A stretch of 64,000 bases of DNA. It comes from Dysidea avara (Eukaryota > Porifera > Demospongiae > Dictyoceratida > Dysideidae). Positions 19,970-30,045 of this stretch are shown one piece after another; the stretch's first letter is position 1; each line of letters starts with the position of its first letter. The stretch lies in NCBI RefSeq assembly GCF_963678975.1, contig NC_089272.1:42289391-42353390 (forward strand), given 5' to 3'. The notes under the pieces were generated by a model that saw only the letters and a program-made list of their open reading frames with translations, was not told where the DNA came from and searched no databases. A program made the translations under genes and the position numbers.

Positions 19970-20220
19970 TGTGACCGGGCCTGCGAAAATAGGGCATGTG
20001 GGCACAAACTACATCCTGAAATGTTACAGTTCATATCTTAGTACTGGAGCAGAATATTTGCATTCTGTAACTTGCATCATAAAGCCAACTAAATGCTTAC
20101 TAACAGCTGAAAATTGCATTGCCATAGCATAATGGTACAAAACGTTATGAGTGATGAAAGTTTTAAAAAGTAGGCAAAAATCATGTGCCCACATGCCCTA
20201 TTTTCGCAGGCCCAGTCACA
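19970..20220. mobile_element. 251-bp MITE of the TGTGACCGG family
   Basis: The inverted ends TGTGACCGGGCCTGCGAAAA and TTTTCGCAGGCCCAGTCACA continue through TAGGGCATGTGGGCACA. TA lies on both sides (19968-19969, 20221-20222). No coding capacity. The 90-codon frame running through it is a by-product. Confidence 0.9.
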
Positions 20221-20639
20221 TATTGTAAATCTAAGATACAGTCAAATCAAGCCTCTGGGATGAAGTCATCTCACGCTTGAATTATGCTATGGGTGTGAAA
20301 GTATTGCTGATGGTTTATAAATCAGATTTTAAAATTGTTAACATTACAGATATTTCTATTAAATATTTGATTGCTCAATAATGACATACTGTGAAAGATC
20401 AGAAGTTACAAACATGATGAAATGGTGCCCAATTATGTAGAACAGTCAAACTACAGTGGTTGTTTCCTGTGCTAAAGTGACAGTGAGTGATTTGGATTAG
20501 AGGATTAACAAATAAATGCTGCTTTTAAAGTTTCTGTGGGGGCATGCCAAAATCAATCTCCTTAGAAATAGTATAGTATGCTTTTTGTATCAACCAGACA
20601 AATGCCATTTATCCTTAGCAAATTTTCATTGCCAATGAC

Positions 20640-20692
20640 TGATCAAGCCTGCAAGAATAGAGCATGTCAGCACAAACTACATCCAGCATCGG
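20640..20692 (+). mobile_element. truncated left end of the TGTGACCGG MITE family
   Basis: TGATCAAGCCTGCAAGAATA followed by GAGCATGTCAGCACAAACTA matches the left TIR of the family with several changes; the right end is missing. Confidence 0.6.
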
Positions 20693-20729
20693 GATAACCC
20701 TACATCACAACAATCAGCCCGTAGGGTCC

Positions 20730-20752
20730 TACACACACACACACACACACAC
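20730..20752. repeat. (CA)n microsatellite
   Basis: About eleven CA units. Confidence 0.9.
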
Positions 20753-20971
20753 TTTGACAAGCTACCCCAGACGGCCGAGATATTAGAAACGGTATTAGGC
20801 GACATGTCCAATGATGATCTGCTCCACAAGCCAATCACACCGAATGACAGTTGCCAAGTTGGTAAGTTTCCCAAACAGGAGCCCCTACTCCCAGCAACCA
20901 GCCAACCGTATCTCTTCGCCACCCATATTACACTACAACACTATTCAGCTCCAATAAATATTGAAATATAG
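20738..20971 (+). CDS. open exon-like stretch, unrecognised
   Basis: A plus-strand frame reads HFDKLPQTAEILETVLGDMS, then NDDLLHKPITPNDSCQV, and stays open to a TAG at 20969. The amino-acid composition looks protein-like up to 20860. At 20861 the sequence TTGGTAAGTTT resembles a strong splice donor, so the real exon may end there. It lies between the inverted repeats, 1 kb upstream of the coding remnant at 21953. No family was recognised and no ATG precedes it. Confidence 0.3.
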   Translation, partial: HTHTHFDKLPQTAEILETVLGDMSNDDLLHKPITPNDSCQVGKFPKQEPLLPATSQPYLFATHITLQHYSAPINIEI

Positions 20972-21950
20972 ACTACCAAAATAATAGAAACTAGAAGATA
21001 TACATTTGATAAATTTCAAGTGTCTTGCCATGCATTACAAAACTAATGCACGGATACAAAAACAACTGTATGAAAATTATCCACAGTATGGATAAGTCAC
21101 TCTCTGACGACCTCCAACACGTGTGTAAACACCACTCCACCGGCTCATCAATGAGCACTATATACAAGAAATTAAATACAAACACACATCAAATTGATAT
21201 GCATATACATCCTCAATACAAACATACAACTAACAAAATTAGGACAACAAATCACCGAACAATCTGACCCATTTTGTACCGACAACACAAATACCAGAAA
21301 AGGAGAATGCAAACATAACATGAGAGTACAAATAATACGTGAGATAGACCCCAGCAACGAATAGATCTAACATTAGAATTTATGGATTAACAGACTAAAA
21401 TGTGTCTACCCACAAGGTCTCAGCTGGATAGAAAGGGACAAGGAGACCAGACACCTACTCTACCAACAGCACTGATAACAGTAACCCCTCATCACCACGG
21501 AATGATAATAACAAAAACAAAAAACTGTAATTGCACACGAGCTCACCTGATCCTCAAATATTCCATAAAAAATCCAACACCACTCCACGGATGACAAGTG
21601 AGCTGTAGTAATCCCACCCCAGTGGTTGACGCCAGCATTGACACGCATAGCTAGAGAAAAGAGGAACAATAACATTGAGAACCAACTAGCTAACCATTCA
21701 ACCTTAAGTACAAGAATAACAACCATTGGAGGCACACAAATTACAACATGTGACTGACGCACACACGCACATGTATATACATTCCATTCAAGTAGCTACA
21801 GTGTATAGACACCATAGGATCAGACCATAATTTTTTAAAGCCACAATTGATACATTCCTGAATAATTCAGAAGAAAAATTAATAGAAAACTTACAAATTC
21901 ACTAATGTGCATGTACAAAAAAATACAAACTGATTTAACTTGTTTTAACT
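20972..21950. other. no gene recognised
   Basis: Short open frames only. A possible splice acceptor word TTAACAG lies near 21392, but no exon could be defined. Confidence 0.4.
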
Positions 21951-21952
21951 GA

Positions 21953-22795
21953 GTGAAAGAGTGTAATGGACAGAGTCAGATCAAGACCAACAGCCAGGAT
22001 GAGGATGTCTCTGACAACGACATAGAGGTCCAGCCTGTTACAACTGGCACGCCAGCTGCCACTAACGATCTGATGTCATCATCCCTTGGAGGGAGAAGGT
22101 CACTGATACATAATGGTGGAGCCTCTTCATCAGCAGCAGCCATTGCTACTGCTGTCGCCAGCCCCACATTGGATACAGCCACTCCTACAACATCATCAAA
22201 TGGCAGCAGTAGCCAGATGACAAGTGGGAATGGCAGAGATAATGATGATGATGATGATGATCTATTATTAACACAACTCATCGCTGATGAGCAGCCAACA
22301 ACCAACTCAACATCTATTGAACAGGAGAACCAGCTCCAGCTGAAGAAAGAACTAGTGAAAATTAGATTTCAACTAGCCAGGTCAACAAGGCAAAGAGACA
22401 TACAGTAGTGAGGCAATCAGGATGGCACTGGCCCGTGGCAGTGTACCACCTGGAAAAATTGAGCCAAATATCATGTACAAAGACGACAGGGAATTCACCC
22501 CCAAGTGGATCAAAAAACTGACTACGGCTGAAAAAGATCTAGCCGCAACTATCATAGAGCATCTAACCAAACTAATCAAAAAATGTGATAGTCACATCAG
22601 GAAGCTCACCAGTGAATCCCTGGCCACAATGAAGAGACTTGATCCAGCCAATGCCATCACCCACTTCAGGGAGACACTGACTATGGCCAATGAGGAAAGG
22701 CTAAAGTAAAATAGAGACATAAAAAAGAGGAAACTACAGTCGAACAGAACAACAGATGGTACCCCACCCCCAAAAAGCACAGGCCGGATGAGGAA
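21953..22795 (+). pseudogene. acidic, helical protein remnant (possible retroelement ORF1), frameshifted
   Basis: The first frame (21953-22408) is Ser/Thr/Ala-rich, has a run of seven Asp (near residue 101) followed by LLLTQLIADEQ, and ends in a helix EQENQLQLKKELVKIRFQL. A second frame (22408-22709) continues after a one-base shift with IRMALARGSVPPGKIEPNI, then FTPKWIKKLTTAEKDLAATI, IEHLTKLIKKC and a basic tail DIKKRKLQS. The pattern of a helix, a VPxGKxxxP turn, then W...L..AEKDL and long helices resembles small upstream ORFs of some retroelements (I recall Penelope-like ones). This is a weak memory-based match. There is no ATG at the upstream end. Confidence 0.4.
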
Positions 22796-22859
22796 GGCCA
22801 TCAACATTTTGCACTATTACAATGTATTTGCACAATTAATTTTCACTGTAATGTAATAC

Positions 22860-24740
22860 CTAATGTCCGCACAATTATTTGCTAAATTCATAACCAATAA
22901 TTATTAATCGTGAACTTCTAAACACCGGTATGTATCCAAAATAATTTGGGACATATCCTCAAATACTTGGAAATACGATGACCAGTGGAACTCCATTGGA
23001 ACATAATTCAAAGAAATGTTAACAATGAACAAAAGCTAAAATACTTACAAAGGTCACAAAAGGCTTCATAGCAACCAATCCACACTTCGATGAAAGGACC
23101 ACTATGTTCAGAGCTTTCCAACCCCTCCCCCCCAAATCTGTGCTATGGTAACCGAGCCAAGGGTAATTCCAGCGAAAGGCCTATGGAGCAGCTGGTAGTG
23201 TTAAAGCATTTCCCAAAAAAGTCCTAATACAACTTATCTTCACCAGGATCTTAAATATTACAATAGGATCGCAATACTGCTATCCTATACATTTAAATTA
23301 CTTGGATTATGCTATCTGTGCGTCGAGCCTGTACAGGTAAATCCTTCTGGAACAGTACTTGGGGCTGTCTAAAAGTCACAGATGTAGAGGCAGTGGCACT
23401 TGTAATTATAATGACCAAAGCACGCTAGGCCCATTTAACAGTTGAGTAAACTACAGCAATGTGAGAAGTTTCTTGTTTAAGGAAGCAACAGTAATTGGAA
23501 CCTTTCGATATTTAACCACTTGTGTATGCTGCCTCTATCTCACACACATGCACCCACACACACACTAAACTACACAAAGCAAAGTTGGCTACCATGCTGG
23601 CATGGTCACTCCTACCCAGAGTGCATTACTCAGGTGCTAGGAGTCAGTGCTGGCATATCCTCCAGGGGATTGCAAGAGGCTATACCATGTCTCACAAGTG
23701 AAGGTGTGTGCATGAAGTCCCACCTTGGCCTTCACCTGTATGTGAGGCATGAATGGTTGGTATTTGCTTCCCCAGGTACCCATTGATGTTACAGCTGGGT
23801 AGGCTACTTCTCCAGTTGACACCAGGTCCCCTATTATACAGTTGGATATACTGGAGCAATGTGAGTTAACTTTCTTGCTTAAGGAAACAACAACAGAAAC
23901 TGGGCATAACCAAGCAATGAACCTGCAACCCTTCGATTGTGCGCACATCCTGAACGGCCTGTCAGTTGACAATAGCTGTGTAATGGATCTGAAGAACTGG
24001 ACCTGGCACAACCATAACCTGACACAGCATCACTGGTGCAGGACGAGATCCCTTGCGATGGAAAAGTCTGCCACACCCGCAGTGGAACTCGGGTCTAACA
24101 GGGGGGTAGGGCATAATGTCGTAACGCATGTGATTTCAGTGAAAAGTTACGTAATTTAATTGAATTCTGATAATAATTATATAATAGAAAGCTAATGTAC
24201 CAAGCTTCTAGCATCATTGTAGACGCCGAGGTCGATTACATTAACTCTTAACGGTAACTACAGTAGTATAATGAGCAATTACACAAGTCTGAACGATGCG
24301 CTATTGCAAAACTCACCATAAGATCACTGGAGCTTAATAAAGCTCAGTAGATAAAACAATTTCTACATTAGTAAATTATCATTTTTGACAAATACAGCAC
24401 TAAACTTTAAGGTGAACTAAAACTACATTCTATTGGCAAAATGTGCAGTACGGCCCACATCACGCAATTATCATGACGTCATGTCCTACCTCCTCTGCAT
24501 ATCCAATACACAGTGGCCACAATTATGCATAAAATATATGGTCCAGCCACTCAGCACGTAGACTTTACAAATAGAGTGTACAGGTGCTGAGCGCATATTC
24601 AAATTAACTTGGCCATTTGCTAATTCCCTAAAGTAACAATTGGCTTGTTGTGGTGAACTGATCAACTGACATTTGGATCAGTATTGAACTGTTAGACTTG
24701 CTGAATGCAATTAAACATCACCTTATCGTTAAGTGGTCAT
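22860..24740. other. no gene recognised; possible SINE-like repeats
   Basis: Around 23450-23520 and 23840-23940 similar words recur (AATGTGAG, TTTCTTG, TTAAGGAA, AACCTGCAACCCTTCGAT). The complement of the second resembles a degenerate tRNA B box. The rest shows nothing I can name. Confidence 0.35.
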
Positions 24741-24742
24741 GC

Positions 24743-25340
24743 AAAATCACACGACTTCTCAAATGAACTCAACCTACTATGAATGTAAGCTCCCAGTATC
24801 CTGAAACCAGTGCTGGTACTAGAATTAATTGTATGTTGAATGGCCCAATTAATTTATTTTGTGAGTACAGTTGTTTGTTATTCCTGTTAAAGTTTTTGCC
24901 TATACAAAATTACATTGCCAACTGCATAATCCCAAAATCAATGCACGCTCTGTATTACATGGCATTGTAATATGCCTTGTAATACAGAGCGTGCATTCAT
25001 AGTTGCTAAGCCTCAGTGTTGGCCACCAGGATGTCAAGGCTGAACATGCTCTGTTCAAAGGTGTAGAAATTGCAGTGGTGTATGTAGTTGGTGTGTGAGT
25101 GCACACATTTATATCTTAAAAGTTTACCTGTCATATGCCTTCATCCTTGCCTTAATCAACCATTTCACCGTGTCAGACAGAAGTTTCAGACGCCTCTTAT
25201 TCTTTAAACAATGCACAGTAATAAGAACGCAAAAAACGCCTATAGGTGCTTACGGACTCGACCAGCGTTTCCGGTGTAACGTCATTTTTGTGGTTTAAAA
25301 GTGATCACGTGATCCGTAGGATGTCTGTAGACTACATTAC
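24743..25340. repeat. unclassified repeat, right inverted copy (inner part)
   Basis: The inverted counterpart of 19426-19958. It includes CCGTAGGATGTCTGTA at its outer end and AATCACACGACTTCTCAAAT at its inner end. A small internal direct duplication of the GTAATACAGAGCGTGCATT words occurs at about 24940-24995. It continues outward after the Ty3 insertion at 30046 (ATAACGAAACCCATAC). Confidence 0.75.
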
Positions 25341-25424
25341 TGTTATAGTCTCAATCAATTAATCAACAACTCTCACGCATGTGTACAAGTACATATGGTA
25401 TTACAAAAGAGTCATCTCCTAACA
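25341..25424 (-). repeat. 3' LTR of the Ty3 element (84 bp)
   Basis: TG...CA boundaries. Identical to the other LTR except ATGTGTAC in place of ATGCGTAC. Unusually short for a Ty3 LTR. Confidence 0.9.
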
Positions 25425-25433
25425 TCTCCCCTA
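25425..25433 (-). promoter_or_regulatory. polypurine tract
   Basis: On the minus strand TAGGGGAGA sits directly before the 3' LTR, where plus-strand DNA synthesis would be primed. Confidence 0.75.
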
Positions 25434-25552
25434 CAATAACAAAAAAATTATTGTAGTACAACATGCTGCATGAGTTACAAATGATTCTAATTACAATTGT
25501 CCAAAATCAATAGTAATTTGAATTTACACTGTATGTATGCATGAATAGTCAG

Positions 25553-28317
25553 TTAATGTCTCACATAATCTTTCAGCCTGTCAGGCAGCTTCACTACTCT
25601 GCCCCTGGATGTCACAGTTGGCCCATTGGGAGGTAGTTGTAAGTCAGCATTAGCGTCAGCTGGTTTTTGTGTCTCTTCTCCCTCTGAACTTTGTACTGTA
25701 GTTGCTCTTTGGGCCTGTTAGCTGTCTGACTTTCTGGGTCACTTTGCAGATCTGGGGTTACCTCTAGGCTGGGTAAGTGTTGTTCTGTTTTTGTTCTGAT
25801 GAATTTTCTGTTTCGTCTATACATTTTTCCATCTTCTGCTTGGACCACATATGATTTATTCCCCAGCACATTGACTGTGGTTGCCTTTCTCCAAGAGCCA
25901 TCTTTTGATACTGGTTGCATTCTGACAGGCTGGTCAATGGTCAGTTCTGGGAGAGTCCTTGCGCCCCTGTCATAGTATAACTTTGCTATCTGCCTCCGTA
26001 ATTCAATAGTCTCTTGTACATTTCTTGGAACCTCAGGCATCAATAACGGTTCTGCTGTGGGTAGCAATGTTCGTGTGCGTCTAGAGTGCAACTTCTGCAC
26101 TGGGCTTACATTACTGCTTTCAGTCGGTGTGTTGCGCCTGTCAAGAATCGCTAACTGAGGATCTCTGTGGTCTTGCTTAGCTTTTGTTAGCAAGTTCTTT
26201 GCAATTTTAACAGCAGATTCGGCTTTCCCATTACTCTGGGAATGGTAGGGGGAACTTGTTATATGCTCAAACTTCCATTTGGCTGCAAATTTCTCATATT
26301 CCTGTGAGCAAACCTGAGGGCCATTGTCAGTGATCACTCTGTCTGGCACTCCATATTGAGCAAAATGCTTCTTTGTGCTGTCAATTACAGTTAAGCTGGT
26401 TGTGTCCGCAAGCTCATCTAGCTCCCAGTAATCACTGTAATAATCTACAGTTATCAGGTAGTCTTTCTTGTTCCACGTGAAGAGATCTTGTGCCACCAGT
26501 TTCCATGGTCGCGAGGGGATCTCATATGTCATAAGTGGCTCCTGTTGTTGCTTTCCTCTGTTCTCACTGCAAATTGAACATTGACTAACTTTCTCCTTGA
26601 TGTCTGCCGTCATTCCAGGCCAAAATATAACCTCTCGCGCCCTCCGGATACTTGCTTCAGCACCTTGGTGGCTAGTATGAGTTCTCACTAGCATCTCTAC
26701 CTGCAGTGACCGTGGGACAATGACTCTTGGGCCTTTGAACAACACCCCGTTTTGCACTGTAACTTCATCTCTATACCCCCAATATGTGCGAATGTTGGCT
26801 GGTACGTCATCCTTCTTGACTGGCCACCCCTGCAGAACTGTTTTTGGCAGTGTTTGAAGAATCTCATCCGTTTGGGTGTGTTTCTTTATGTCCTGGTGTG
26901 TAGCACTGCTGATTCTGATGTGTTCTATTTGGTTGATGGATTCAATGTCCTTGAAGAGCTCATTTTCTTGTTGCAGCTGAAATATGTGGTACTCAACTGG
27001 CTGTAGTTTCCCCATCTCATTGAGGTACGCTCGGCTTAGCATATCAGCTATGTACATCTTGGTTCCTGGACAGTATTTTACCTGTAGGCGATACTTTTCC
27101 AATCTTAGCAACATACGTTGGAGACGTTTGGGTGCCCCAAATATTGACTTCATAAAAATAGGTACTAATGGTTTGTGGTTTGTTGTTACAGTCACTAGCT
27201 GGCGTCCATGCAGGTATTGGTTGAATCTCTCGCATGCAAATAAGATAGACATGCACTCTTTTTTTATTTGAGCATAAGCTTGCTCAGTGCTGTTTAGTGC
27301 TCTGGATGCGAATGCAATGGGTTGGCCATTTTGCATCAGAGTTGCACCCAATCCCTTCTCTGAGGCATCACACTGGATGGTCACCTCTTCGTGTACATTA
27401 TAAAACTTAAGCACTGGTGCCGTGGTGACTAATGCCTTTACCGTCTCTAGTGCTTGCTCCTGTTGTGTTTGCCAGTAGAATGGTGTTGCTTTGTCTGTCA
27501 ATTGTCTGAGTGGAGCAACCACTTCTGCCAGTTTAGGGAGGTAGCGTGAAAGGTAATTTACAAATCCCAGTAGTCTTTCAACAGCCTTTTTGTTTGTGGG
27601 TGTGGGCATATTTTGTATTGCCTTCAGTTTCATGGGGTCAGGATGCAAGCCTTCACGGGTAAGTAGGTGACCCATGTATGCCACTTCTCTTAGTCATAAC
27701 TTCAGTTTCTTCTTGTTGAGCTTAAGATTTTGGTCTCTGGCTCGTTGCAATAATCTACGGAGATTCTTATCGTGGTCCCTCATGTAGTCATCTTCCGACT
27801 CCCCACATCCATAGACCAGGATGTCATCAGCAATGACTTCTACTCCCGGGAGATCTTGCACTATCATGTGCATGCGTCGCTGAAATTCTTCTGGTGCAGA
27901 CGAATTAAATTCCGAAGGGCATTCGTCTGTACCGGTACCGCCCAAAGGGGGTTCAAAAGGTGGTTAGATAGGAGCTTGGTTCATCTAGCTGGACTTGATG
28001 AAATCCATCGTTCGCATCTAGCACTGAAAAAACTCGTGCATTTGCCAATTGAGGCAAGATCTCGTCAAGTGTGGGAATTTGGTAAGTAGGTCTTTGTATT
28101 GCTTTGTTGAGGTCTCACGGATCTATGCACACATGTATTTTTCCAGGCTTGAGTATCATGACCAAACTACTGATCCATGCTGTAGGTTCATCAACTCTAG
28201 TTATGATCTGCTTGCTCTCTAGTTCATGCAGTTTTTCTCTGAGCTTTGTTTTTAAGAGCTACTGGTGCTCGACGTGGGGCATGCTGTACTGGGGGCACTT
28301 TTGGGTCAATTACTATA
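25553..28317 (-). pseudogene. Ty3 pol: RT, RNase H, integrase, with stops and frameshifts
   Basis: RT starts near 28290 with KLHELESKQIITRVDEPTAW and VCIDP*DLNKAI (a stop at the DP-[R/K]-DLN position). It continues with SVLDANDGFHQVQLDE, a stop before TPFGRYRYRRMPFG and the catalytic segment VEVIADDILVYG, where the usual aromatic before the first x of xxDD is Ile-Ala. Another stop falls before LREVAYMGHLLT (27690). The long frame 27684-25612 has RNase H (IQCDASEKGLGATL, a TNHKPL with Asn for the usual Asp) and an integrase His/Cys zinc region (HTSHQGAEASIRRAREVIFW ... CSICSEN). The DD-35-E core follows (VAQDLFTW, VITDNGPQ, SQSNGKAESAV). The natural C-terminus lies in another frame and ends near 25553. 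Confidence 0.9.
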
Positions 28318-28568
28318 TGTGACCAGGCCTGCAAAAATAGGGCATGTGGGCACATAAAAATTGCCTACTTTTTCAAACTTTGATGTATCATAACTTTGTA
28401 TTTCATGACTCTGTAGCCATGAAATATTTTGCAAGTATTAAATATGTAGTTGGCTTTACAATACAAGTTATAGGATAAAAATATTCTATTCCAGTACTGA
28501 GATATGACACGTTATGTGACAGGGTGTAATTTGTGCCCACATGCCCTATTTTCGCAGGCCCAGTCACA
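28318..28568. mobile_element. 251-bp MITE of the TGTGACCGG family inside the Ty3 element
   Basis: Ends TGTGACCAGGCCTGCAAAAA and TTTTCGCAGGCCCAGTCACA, with TA at 28316-28317 and 28569-28570. It separates the protease from the RT reading frame, so it moved after the Ty3 insertion. Confidence 0.9.
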
Positions 28569-28995
28569 TATGGTAATCCCCAGGCAAGCATCCCAGTCCT
28601 TCAAAGACATCACCATACTCTTGTAAGAGGGCATCATCATTGCCATCTGGGGTAGTGATCTGGTGCACCTCATTGATCGTGATCAGACCTAATTTATTGC
28701 AGGCTTCTCCAGACAACAATGGCTTCTGTGAGCCCGCAATAACTTTGAAATTGAGTTGGTGCTGTACACCCTTACATTCACAACACAAATTGCATTCACC
28801 CAGGACAGGCATCATGGTACCATCATACAATTTATGCTTGGCTGTAGTTGGGACTAAAAGTGGGTCCCCATGCTGCTTAATAACACACACATCATTAAAA
28901 GACATCACATTGCAAGTGGCCCCTGTGTCTAGCTGACATTTAATAGTGGTAGTACCAACTGGCTCAACAATATGCAACGAAACAAAAAATTCTTA
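28569..28995 (-). pseudogene. Ty3 aspartic protease
   Basis: The frame opens after the U UUU UUG slip site and runs VSLHIVEPVG, CQLDTGATCNVMS (the DTGA catalytic triad), LYDGTMMPVLGEC, LLSGEACNKLGLI to EYGDVFEGLGCLPGDY. It is then cut by the MITE. A retropepsin-like fold is expected; it would act as a dimer to cut Gag-Pol. The frame is minus one relative to gag. Confidence 0.85.
28983..28989 (-). promoter_or_regulatory. candidate -1 frameshift site T TTT TTG
   Basis: On the minus strand the gag frame reads AAT TTT TTG, and a minus-one slip on T TTT TTG gives GTT TCG TTG, which is exactly the protease frame. The heptamer fits the X XXY YYZ rule. An in-frame TAA at about 29112-29114 now blocks gag before the site is reached. 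Confidence 0.6.
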
Positions 28996-29114
28996 CCCTC
29001 ATTGTGGTGTAATGCATCTACATGCTCTATGTAAAAGGCTGAGTCATCTGAGTCTTCTTCAAAACAGTCTGAAACTGCATGTAGTTGTTGTCCACTGTGT
29101 GTTCGCTGCTGAGC

Positions 29115-29885
29115 TTATCTACATACAGATTGAAAGTGATTTTGTTTGCCACAACTGTGGCATACTTTCCCATATGCTGGACATTTGAGCTTATCCAACT
29201 GATGTTTCCCTCCACAGTATTGGCAAACTACTTGTTTTCTGTGCTGTTGAAAAGGCTCTTTTGCTGGGGTTTTGTGGAATTTGCTAGTGGTCCACTGTTT
29301 CTTACTGGTGGCACTTACTGCATTCACAGCATCCTCTTCTGGTCCGCTAATACACTTTAGCTGTTCTTGAGTTGCCTCACTTATGCGCAGGGCTTCTATG
29401 GCTCGTTGTAAGTTGCACTCTTTTTCACGGAATAATCTTGCTCTGGCTGCCTTATCACTACATCCCAGGACTAGTCGGTAGCGTAGCATCTCGTCGTGGA
29501 GCGCAGCAAACTTGCAGGATTCTGCTAAGTGGCGAAGACGTAGAACATATTGGTCAACGGTCTCATTCTGCTGCTGCTCGGCACTGTGGAACAAATAGCA
29601 CTCGTACAGAACATTACGTTCTGGCGAAAAATGTTTTCGAAGACCCTCTAATATGGTCGCCGTTTTCTTGAGTTGGCCTTCCGTGAGGTCTAGACGATTC
29701 AGCACTTGCTTACATTCTTTACCCATTAATGTTTTTAGAGTTGCTACTTGAATAGTATCTTCTTTCCCTGTCAATTCCGTGGCAACTGCATAATCCGTAT
29801 ACGCTTCTTGAAAAATCTTCCAGTTCTCTGCTATGTTGCCGCTACATTTCATTGGTTCAGGGGGAGGAATCGGGTATGCCACCAT
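29115..29885 (-). CDS. Ty3 gag with CCHC zinc knuckle
   Basis: A 256-codon frame with ATG at 29885, 76 bases inside the 5' LTR boundary. It encodes a capsid-like helical region (WKIFQEAYTDYAVATEL, LRKHFSPERNVLYECYLFHS, VDQYVLRLRHLAESC). It ends in two cysteine motifs, CQYCGGKHQLDKLKC (irregular) and CHSCGKQNHFQSVC (standard CX2CX4HX4C), which would package element RNA. The TAA after VCR is probably a mutation, since the same frame stays open for about 40 more codons up to the slip site. It forms the particle together with the downstream protease. Confidence 0.85.
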   Translation of the reverse strand: MVAYPIPPPEPMKCSGNIAENWKIFQEAYTDYAVATELTGKEDTIQVATLKTLMGKECKQVLNRLDLTEGQLKKTATILEGLRKHFSPERNVLYECYLFHSAEQQQNETVDQYVLRLRHLAESCKFAALHDEMLRYRLVLGCSDKAARARLFREKECNLQRAIEALRISEATQEQLKCISGPEEDAVNAVSATSKKQWTTSKFHKTPAKEPFQQHRKQVVCQYCGGKHQLDKLKCPAYGKVCHSCGKQNHFQSVCR

Positions 29886-29946
29886 TCTTAATTCAAATAG
29901 TTCGTCCGATGAAAGATTAATGGTCCTTAGAAGGATACAAGGGAAA

Positions 29947-29961
29947 CCGCTTCTGACACCA
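29947..29961 (-). promoter_or_regulatory. primer-binding site, tRNA-Leu type
   Basis: Immediately after the 5' LTR the minus strand reads TGGTGTCAGAAGCGG. This is complementary to the CCA end and the acceptor arm that I recall for animal tRNA-Leu (ending CTTCTGACA plus CCA). The tRNA identity is from memory. Confidence 0.7.
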
Positions 29962-30045
29962 TGTTATAGTCTCAATCAATTAATCAACAACTCTCACGCA
30001 TGCGTACAAGTACATATGGTATTACAAAAGAGTCATCTCCTAACA
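29962..30045 (-). repeat. 5' LTR of the Ty3 element (84 bp)
   Basis: Begins TGTTATAGTCTCAATC and ends CTCCTAACA on the plus strand. It is followed by ATAACGAAACCC, which continues the interrupted inverted repeat. Confidence 0.9.

Larger units (their letters stand above)
25341..30045 (-). mobile_element. Ty3-type LTR retrotransposon, 4.7 kb, degenerate
   Basis: Two 84-bp LTRs (25341-25424 and 29962-30045) start TGTTATAG and end CCTAACA, and differ at about one position. On the minus strand the order is LTR, primer-binding site, gag, protease, RT, RNase H, integrase, polypurine tract, LTR, which is the Ty3 order. The flanks ATTAC and ATAAC are a near-perfect 5-bp target duplication. It is inserted in the right arm of the inverted repeat. 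Almost identical LTRs suggest recent insertion, yet gag, protease and pol carry stops or frame breaks and a 251-bp MITE (28318-28568) lies between protease and RT. Confidence 0.9.

Noticed and set aside
21976..22305. Ser-rich minus-strand frame of 109 codons
   Set aside because: Mirror of the Asp/Ser-rich plus-strand frame; low complexity and no domain.
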